64,000 bases of DNA from Nonomuraea montanisoli. GTDB taxonomy: Bacteria; Actinomycetota; Actinomycetes; Streptosporangiales; Streptosporangiaceae. The stretch spans positions 310,001 through 374,000 of the forward strand of contig NZ_JABWGN010000004.1 in the NCBI RefSeq assembly GCF_013363975.1, in the 5' to 3' direction. Below, in pieces: positions 59,478 to 64,000 of the stretch. A program made the translations under genes and the position numbers. How positions within the stretch are numbered: the first letter of the stretch is position 1; every line of letters starts with the position of its first letter. The notes under the pieces were generated by a model. It had not been told where the DNA came from, made no database searches, and worked only from the letters and a program-made list of their open reading frames with translations.

Positions 59478-60716
59478 GTGAGCGGTCCGGTCCCCGGGAC
59501 TCCGAGCCTGCTGCGCGCCATCAACGACCGCGCCGCCCTGCGGGTCCTCCTCGACCGGGGACCGCTCACCCGCCCCGAGATCGGCACCCTGACCGGACTG
59601 TCGAAGCCGACGGCCTCCCAGCTCCTCGCCCGCCTCCAGGAGGCCGGCCTGGTGGTGCTGGACGGCGTCCGCGAGGGCCTGCCGGGCCGTACGGCGGAGG
59701 TCTACCGGATCAACCCCGCCGCCGCGTACGTGGGCGCCCTGGACGTTACCCCCGGCCGCATCGAGGCGCGCGTCGCCGACATCACGGGCACCGTCGTCGG
59801 CGAGCACACGCTGCCCACGCCGCGCCGCCCCGGCGGCGAGCTCGTCGAGCGGCTCAGCGCGGCCCTGGAGGGCGCGAGCCCGCCGGACCGGCTGCGGCAG
59901 GTGGTCATCGGCGTGCAGGCCGCCCTCGACCCGTCCACGGGCGCCCTGGGGTACGCCACGGCCAAGGACATGCCCGGCTGGCAGATCCCCGGCCTCGTGC
60001 CGGCGCTGGCGGAGGGCCTCGGCGTGCCCGTGGCCGTGGAGAACGACGTCAACCTCGCCGCGCTGGCCGAGCAGGCCCACGGCGCCGCCCTCGGCCATCC
60101 CGACTTCGTGCTGCTGTGGGCCGACGAGGGCATCGGCGCGGCCGTGGTGCTGGGCGGGCGGATGCACCGGGGCGCCACGGGCGGCGCCGGCGAGGTCGGT
60201 TACATGCCCACGCCCGGCGCGCCGACGGCCCGCGAGGCCGGGCGCTACGCCAACCACGGCTACCAGGCGCTCACCGGCGGCCCCGCCGTCCTGCGGTTGC
60301 TGCGCTCGTACGGCGTGCGCGGCGCCGACTTCCGGCAGGCCGTCGCCAACGCGGTGCGCGCGGCCGAGTCCGCCGCGCGCGGCGGCGGCGACGCGCGGCG
60401 GGCCGAGGACGCCCGGGCCGGGCTGCGCGACATCGCCGCCCGCCTCGCGGTGGGCCTGGCCGCGATCACCTCCGTGCTCGACCCCGGTCTCATCGTGCTG
60501 GCCGGCGGCATGGTGCTGGCCGGCGGCGAGCCCCTGCGCGAGCTGGTCGAGCACGAGCTGCACGCCCTCACCATCCCCCGGCCGCGCCTGCGGCTGTCGT
60601 CCGTCGAGGGCAACCCGGTGCTCGCCGGAGCCCTCGACCTCGCCCTCGACCTGGCCCGCGCCGAGGTGTTCGGCTTCACCCCGGACACCGTGCGGGCCGC
60701 CACGACTCCGGCATGA
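59478..60716 (+). CDS. ROK-family transcriptional repressor
   Basis: A 412-residue regulator. The winged helix is ALRVLLDRGPLTRPEIGTLT, GLSKPTASQLLARLQEAGLV. The ROK sugar-kinase-like domain includes VGALDVTPGRIEARVADITG, VAVENDVNLAALAEQAHGAA and GGAGEVGYMP. The zinc-binding Cys cluster of NagC and Mlc is not obvious, so it may lack the metal site. GTG 59478 follows GAAGGAG. It heads an operon with a binding protein, two permeases and a GH4 enzyme; the palindrome upstream is its operator. The inducer is probably the imported disaccharide or its product. Confidence 0.92.
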   Translation: MSGPVPGTPSLLRAINDRAALRVLLDRGPLTRPEIGTLTGLSKPTASQLLARLQEAGLVVLDGVREGLPGRTAEVYRINPAAAYVGALDVTPGRIEARVADITGTVVGEHTLPTPRRPGGELVERLSAALEGASPPDRLRQVVIGVQAALDPSTGALGYATAKDMPGWQIPGLVPALAEGLGVPVAVENDVNLAALAEQAHGAALGHPDFVLLWADEGIGAAVVLGGRMHRGATGGAGEVGYMPTPGAPTAREAGRYANHGYQALTGGPAVLRLLRSYGVRGADFRQAVANAVRAAESAARGGGDARRAEDARAGLRDIAARLAVGLAAITSVLDPGLIVLAGGMVLAGGEPLRELVEHELHALTIPRPRLRLSSVEGNPVLAGALDLALDLARAEVFGFTPDTVRAATTPA

Positions 60717-60752
60717 ACTCCCCCGTCCCCCCATGATGAGGAGGCACCCCCC

Positions 60753-62096
60753 GTGCGCTTCGTCCCCCTCGCGGTCGCCGGGCTCACCGCCCTGGCGCTG
60801 ACCGCCTGCACCGCGGGCAAGGAGGCGGCGCCGTCGCTCGGCGCCCGCCCCGCGCCCTCCGGCTCGGCCGCGCCCTCCCTCCCGGCGGCCACCCTCGAAC
60901 TGTGGCACGGATTCTCCACGCCCGCCGAGGTGAAGGCGTTCGAGGACGCCATCGCCGGGTTCAACCAGAAGTTCCCGCAGATCACCGTCAAGGCCGTCAA
61001 GGGCGTCCAGGACGACCAGATCACGCAGGCCATCCGCGGCGGCAAGGCCCCCGACGTGGCGGCCTCCTTCACCACCGACAACGTCGCCCAGTGGTGCAGG
61101 TCGGGATCGTTCCAGGACCTCACCCCCGTCATCGCCCAGGACGGCATCGACCTCGGCGTGCTGCCGCAGGTGGCGCGGACCTACACCGAGTACGCCGGCA
61201 AGCGCTGCACGCTGCCGCTGCTGGCCGACGCGTACGGCCTCTACTACAACAAGGCGCTGATGAAGGGCAGCCGGCCGCCCAGGACGCTGTCGGAGCTGAC
61301 CGCGCTCACCAAGAAGCTGACGGTGCGCGACGCGAACGGCGACATCAAGGTGGCCGGCTTCATCCCGAGCTTCCAGTACTACGAGAACTCCCCCAGCCAC
61401 CTGGCCCCCATGGTGGGCGCGAAGTGGTACAACGACGACGGCACCTCGGCCATCGGCTCCGACCCGGCGTGGAAGGAGCTGCTGCGCTGGCAGAAGGACC
61501 TCGTCGACTGGTACGGCTACGACAAGCTGGAGAAGTTCCGCAAGGGCCTGGGCGACGAGTGGGGCGCCGAGCACCCGTTCTTCACCGGCAAGGTCGCCAT
61601 GATCCTCGACGGCGAATGGCGCAACGCGATGATCGCGGGCGATCCGAAGGCCAAGGCCATGGACTACGGCACGGCCCCGCTGCCGGTCGCCGACGCCAGG
61701 CCCGAGCTGTACGGCAGCGGCTTCACCGCCGGCACCGTGATCGGCGTGCCCAAGGGCGCCAGGCATCCGCAGCAGGCGTGGGAGCTGGTCAAGTACCTCA
61801 CCACCGACACCGGCTCGCTGGTGACGCTGTCCAACGCGCTGCGCAACGTGCCCACGACCAGGGCCGCCATGGAGTCGCCGAAGCTCACCAAGGACGCGAA
61901 CTTCCAGACGTTCCTCGACATCTTCGCCCACTCGAGGACCTCGACGCTGCCGTCGGCCGTCAACAGCGTCTTCAACCAGGAGGCGCTGGCCACGTTCTTC
62001 ACCCGATGGGAGAAGGGCGCGGTGCCCGACCTGGACGCCGGTCTGAAGTCCGTGGACAAGCAGATCGACGACAAGCTCAAGCTGTCGGGGAGCTGA
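60753..62096 (+). CDS. Carbohydrate ABC transporter substrate-binding lipoprotein
   Basis: A 447-residue family 1 binding protein. Signal peptide and lipobox LALTACTAG (Cys about 19) are followed by a Pro/Ser linker and a typical sugar-binding fold: LELWHGFSTPAEVKAFEDAI, AGFNQKFPQI, PLLADAYGLYYNKALM and FFTGKVAMILDGEWRNAMI. GTG 60753 is the start. It follows the ROK gene by 36 bp and precedes the permeases by 2 bp. The ligand is inferred to be a glycoside or disaccharide handled by the GH4 enzyme. Confidence 0.93.
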   Translation: MRFVPLAVAGLTALALTACTAGKEAAPSLGARPAPSGSAAPSLPAATLELWHGFSTPAEVKAFEDAIAGFNQKFPQITVKAVKGVQDDQITQAIRGGKAPDVAASFTTDNVAQWCRSGSFQDLTPVIAQDGIDLGVLPQVARTYTEYAGKRCTLPLLADAYGLYYNKALMKGSRPPRTLSELTALTKKLTVRDANGDIKVAGFIPSFQYYENSPSHLAPMVGAKWYNDDGTSAIGSDPAWKELLRWQKDLVDWYGYDKLEKFRKGLGDEWGAEHPFFTGKVAMILDGEWRNAMIAGDPKAKAMDYGTAPLPVADARPELYGSGFTAGTVIGVPKGARHPQQAWELVKYLTTDTGSLVTLSNALRNVPTTRAAMESPKLTKDANFQTFLDIFAHSRTSTLPSAVNSVFNQEALATFFTRWEKGAVPDLDAGLKSVDKQIDDKLKLSGS

Positions 62097-62098
62097 GC

Positions 62099-63040
62099 GT
62101 GGCGTCCGTCGCATCGGCCGCGCCGTCCCGGTGGCGGCGCGGCGAGGGCCTGCGCGCCCTCGTGTGGCTGTCGCCGTGGCTGGCCGGCGTGTCGATCTTC
62201 TTCGTCTACCCGCTGCTGGCCACGGTGTACTTCTCCTTCCACCACTACGACCTGTTCACGCTGGAGTGGGCCGGCCTGGACAACTACCGCTACTTGCTGC
62301 GCGATCCCCGGGTGGTGACCTCGGCGAGGAACACGCTGTGGCTGGTGGCCGTCATGGTGCCGGTCCAGACGCTGTTCTCGCTGGGGCTGGCGCAGCTCGT
62401 GGTCCGGCTCAAGGCGGGCGTCGGGCTGTTCCGCACGATCTTCTACCTGCCGTCGCTGGTGCCGGTGGCCGCCGGGACGATCACGTTCGTGTTCCTCATG
62501 AACCCCTCGACGGGGCCGTGGAACCAGTTCCTCGCGCTGTTCGGCGTCACCGGCCCCGACTGGTTCGGCGATCCGGCCTGGTCCAAGCCGAGCCTCACGC
62601 TGTTGTCGGTGTGGAGCTGCGGCCAGATCGCGGTCATCTTCATGGCGGCGCTGCTGGACGTGCCCCGGCACCTGTACGAGGCGGCCGCGATCGACGGGGC
62701 CGGCCCGTGGCGGCAGTTCCGCAGCGTGACGCTGCCGTCGATCGCGCCGGTCCTGATGTTCTCGGCGGTGACGGGCGTCATCTACGCCGTCCAGTACTTC
62801 GCGCAGGCGATGATCGCCTCCCGGGTGGCGTCGGGCGCGACGGACTCGCCGGGCAGCTCGTTCACGCCCGGCTATCCCGACGAGTCGCTGCTGACGCTGC
62901 CGCAGTGGCTCTTCCAGGCGGGTTTCCGCGACTACCAGATGGGATACGCCTGCGTGCTCGCCCTGGTCCTGTTCGCCGCGTCGATGGTGTTCACGCTGCT
63001 CCTGCTGTGGCAGTTCCGGCGTTCGGAGGGGGCCACGTGA
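62099..63040 (+). CDS. Sugar ABC transporter permease (MalF type)
   Basis: A 313-residue permease with six transmembrane helices. The opening LVWLSPWLAGVSIFFVYPLL and the EAA loop YEAAAIDGAGPWRQFRSVTL are standard for the first permease of CUT1 transporters. GTG 62099 follows the binding protein gene by 2 nt, and the gene overlaps the next permease by GTGA. No ATP-binding subunit is encoded between them; CUT1 systems in actinomycetes commonly share MsiK. Confidence 0.93.
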   Translation: MASVASAAPSRWRRGEGLRALVWLSPWLAGVSIFFVYPLLATVYFSFHHYDLFTLEWAGLDNYRYLLRDPRVVTSARNTLWLVAVMVPVQTLFSLGLAQLVVRLKAGVGLFRTIFYLPSLVPVAAGTITFVFLMNPSTGPWNQFLALFGVTGPDWFGDPAWSKPSLTLLSVWSCGQIAVIFMAALLDVPRHLYEAAAIDGAGPWRQFRSVTLPSIAPVLMFSAVTGVIYAVQYFAQAMIASRVASGATDSPGSSFTPGYPDESLLTLPQWLFQAGFRDYQMGYACVLALVLFAASMVFTLLLLWQFRRSEGAT

Positions 63041-63870
63041 GCGCCCGCCGCAGGCGGGTGCTGGTCTGGATCGCCCAGCACGCGCTGGCGATCGTGCTCG
63101 CGCTGATGTTCCTGGCGCCCGTGGTGTTCCTGACGCTGACCGCGCTCATGACCGACGAGCAGGCGCTGACCAGCGACCTGTGGCCCCGGTCGTGGAACTG
63201 GGACAACTTCGCGGTCGTGTTCGCCAAGTCGCAGCTGCTGCGCTGGACGGCCAACACGCTGCTGTACGCCGGCCTGGGCACGCTGTTCACGCTCGTGTCG
63301 TCCGTGCCGGTGGCCTACGCCCTGGCCCGCTTCCGCTTCCGGGGGCGGCGGGCGGCGTTCCTGCTCGTGGTGGCGGCCATGATGCTGCCTCCGCAGGTCG
63401 TCGCGGTGCCGGTCTACCTGGTGTGGGCCAGGCTCGGGCTGACGGACACGCTGTGGCCGCTCATCCTGCCGATGCTGCTCGGCGACGCCTTCTCCATCTT
63501 CCTGCTGCGCCAGTTCCTGGTGACGATCCCGCGCGAGTACACGGACGCGGCCAGGGTGGACGGCTGCTCCGACGTGCGCACGCTGGTCAGCGTGATCCTG
63601 CCGATGGCCCGCCCGGCCGTCGCGGCCGTCGCGCTGTTCCAGTTCTTCTACTGCTGGAACGACTACTACGGGCCGCTGCTGTACGCGGGCGTGCAGCAGG
63701 AGGGCTGGACCCTGTCGCTGGGGCTGGCCACCTTCAAGGCGTTCCACAGCGTGCAGTGGAACCTCACCATGGCCGCCACCCTGCTGGTGACGGCCCCCAT
63801 CATCATCGTGTTCTTCTTCGCCCAGAGGGTCTTCATCGAGGGCGTGACGCTGACGGGAGTCAAGGGTTGA
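63037..63870 (+). CDS. Sugar ABC transporter permease (MalG type)
   Basis: A 277-residue permease with six transmembrane helices. Landmarks are AYALARFRFRGRRAAFLLVV, the periplasmic loop VPVYLVWARLGLTDTLWPLI, the EAA loop YTDAARVDGCSDVRTLVSVI and the last helices FQFFYCWNDYYGPLLYAG. It pairs with the preceding MalF-type subunit. GTG 63037 overlaps the previous stop; its own stop overlaps the GH4 start (TTGA). It is a useful intact reference for the broken permease at 9868-10154. Confidence 0.93.
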   Translation: MSARRRRVLVWIAQHALAIVLALMFLAPVVFLTLTALMTDEQALTSDLWPRSWNWDNFAVVFAKSQLLRWTANTLLYAGLGTLFTLVSSVPVAYALARFRFRGRRAAFLLVVAAMMLPPQVVAVPVYLVWARLGLTDTLWPLILPMLLGDAFSIFLLRQFLVTIPREYTDAARVDGCSDVRTLVSVILPMARPAVAAVALFQFFYCWNDYYGPLLYAGVQQEGWTLSLGLATFKAFHSVQWNLTMAATLLVTAPIIIVFFFAQRVFIEGVTLTGVKG

Positions 63871-64000
63871 AACTCGCCGTGGTCGGGGGCGGCTCGACGT
63901 ACACGCCGGAGCTGGTCGACGGGTTCGCGCGGCTGCGCGACGTGCTGCCGCTCACCGAGATCGCGCTCATCGACCCCGATGAGCGGCGCCTGGGGCTGGT
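63867..64000 (+). CDS. Glycoside hydrolase family 4 enzyme, N-terminal part
   Basis: Forty-four residues are visible. KLAVVGGGSTYTPELVDGFA is the NAD-binding loop of GH4 enzymes, and TEIALIDPDERRLGLV continues the Rossmann fold. GH4 enzymes cleave alpha- or beta-glycosides by an NAD+/metal redox mechanism; 6-phospho-beta-glucosidases are the nearest by motif. TTG 63867 overlaps the permease stop. The gene runs off the window. Because the sugar enters by an ABC transporter and not by a PTS, the true substrate may be unphosphorylated. Confidence 0.85.
   Translation, partial: MKLAVVGGGSTYTPELVDGFARLRDVLPLTEIALIDPDERRLGL

Overview
The window is 64 kb of very GC-rich chromosome from an actinomycete. 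The gene content fits Streptosporangiales (Nonomuraea or a relative): RbpA, a HelD-type RNA polymerase helicase, many TetR/AraC/WYL/ROK regulators, NarL-type two-component systems, GTG and TTG starts, ATGA/GTGA coupled genes and leaderless genes. The genus is inference. I see no rRNA, tRNA, CRISPR array, intact insertion sequence or prophage; most of the window reads as ordinary chromosome with accessory patches.

1-9.5 kb: the end of an ABC-2 permease, a tandem universal stress protein, a nitrilase-family amidase, then a three-gene SipW cassette (RCC1 propeller protein, TasA/camelysin-like protein, His-type signal peptidase). A lipoprotein beta-lactamase-like hydrolase, a VOC protein divergent from a WYL regulator over a perfect palindrome, an ACT protein and a nucleotidyltransferase follow. 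9.5-25 kb: a rhamnoside-flavoured region with an eroded MalG-type permease, a DeoR regulator, a 1289-residue GH106-like hydrolase and, further on, an AraC regulator divergent from a GH78 alpha-L-rhamnosidase. Between them lie a TetR/SMR efflux pair under a 34-bp palindrome, RbsD, a PPOX protein, a membrane-anchored NACHT ATPase and MarR/ArsR regulators.

25-40 kb: a stand-alone clpP pair, a NarL-type kinase and regulator, a kinase-like membrane protein divergent from a MoxR-DUF58-VWA operon that runs close to two RNA methyltransferase genes, a glycerophosphodiesterase, a UMF1-type transporter, an HxlR regulator facing a SnoaL-like gene, and rbpA behind a sigma-R-type promoter. 40-51 kb: two more NarL-type two-component systems (one beside an ABC-2 exporter), a cytochrome P450 with an AraC regulator, and an ABM protein divergent from a TetR regulator over two copies of a TATACG operator.

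51-57 kb: a seven-bladed lectin-like propeller gene in a less GC-rich patch, then FxsA, polyprenol-phosphate mannose synthase and apolipoprotein N-acyltransferase. 57-64 kb: a HelD/HelR helicase and a ROK-regulated sugar operon (ROK repressor, binding protein, two permeases, GH4 hydrolase) that runs off the window.

The richest unexplained content is regulatory. At least seven long palindromes sit exactly at the starts of regulator or transporter genes, and several genes have a -10 box only 7-8 nt from the start codon. The most unusual protein systems are the SipW/RCC1/TasA cassette, the membrane NACHT protein, the signal-less propeller lectin and the pseudokinase-MoxR locus.
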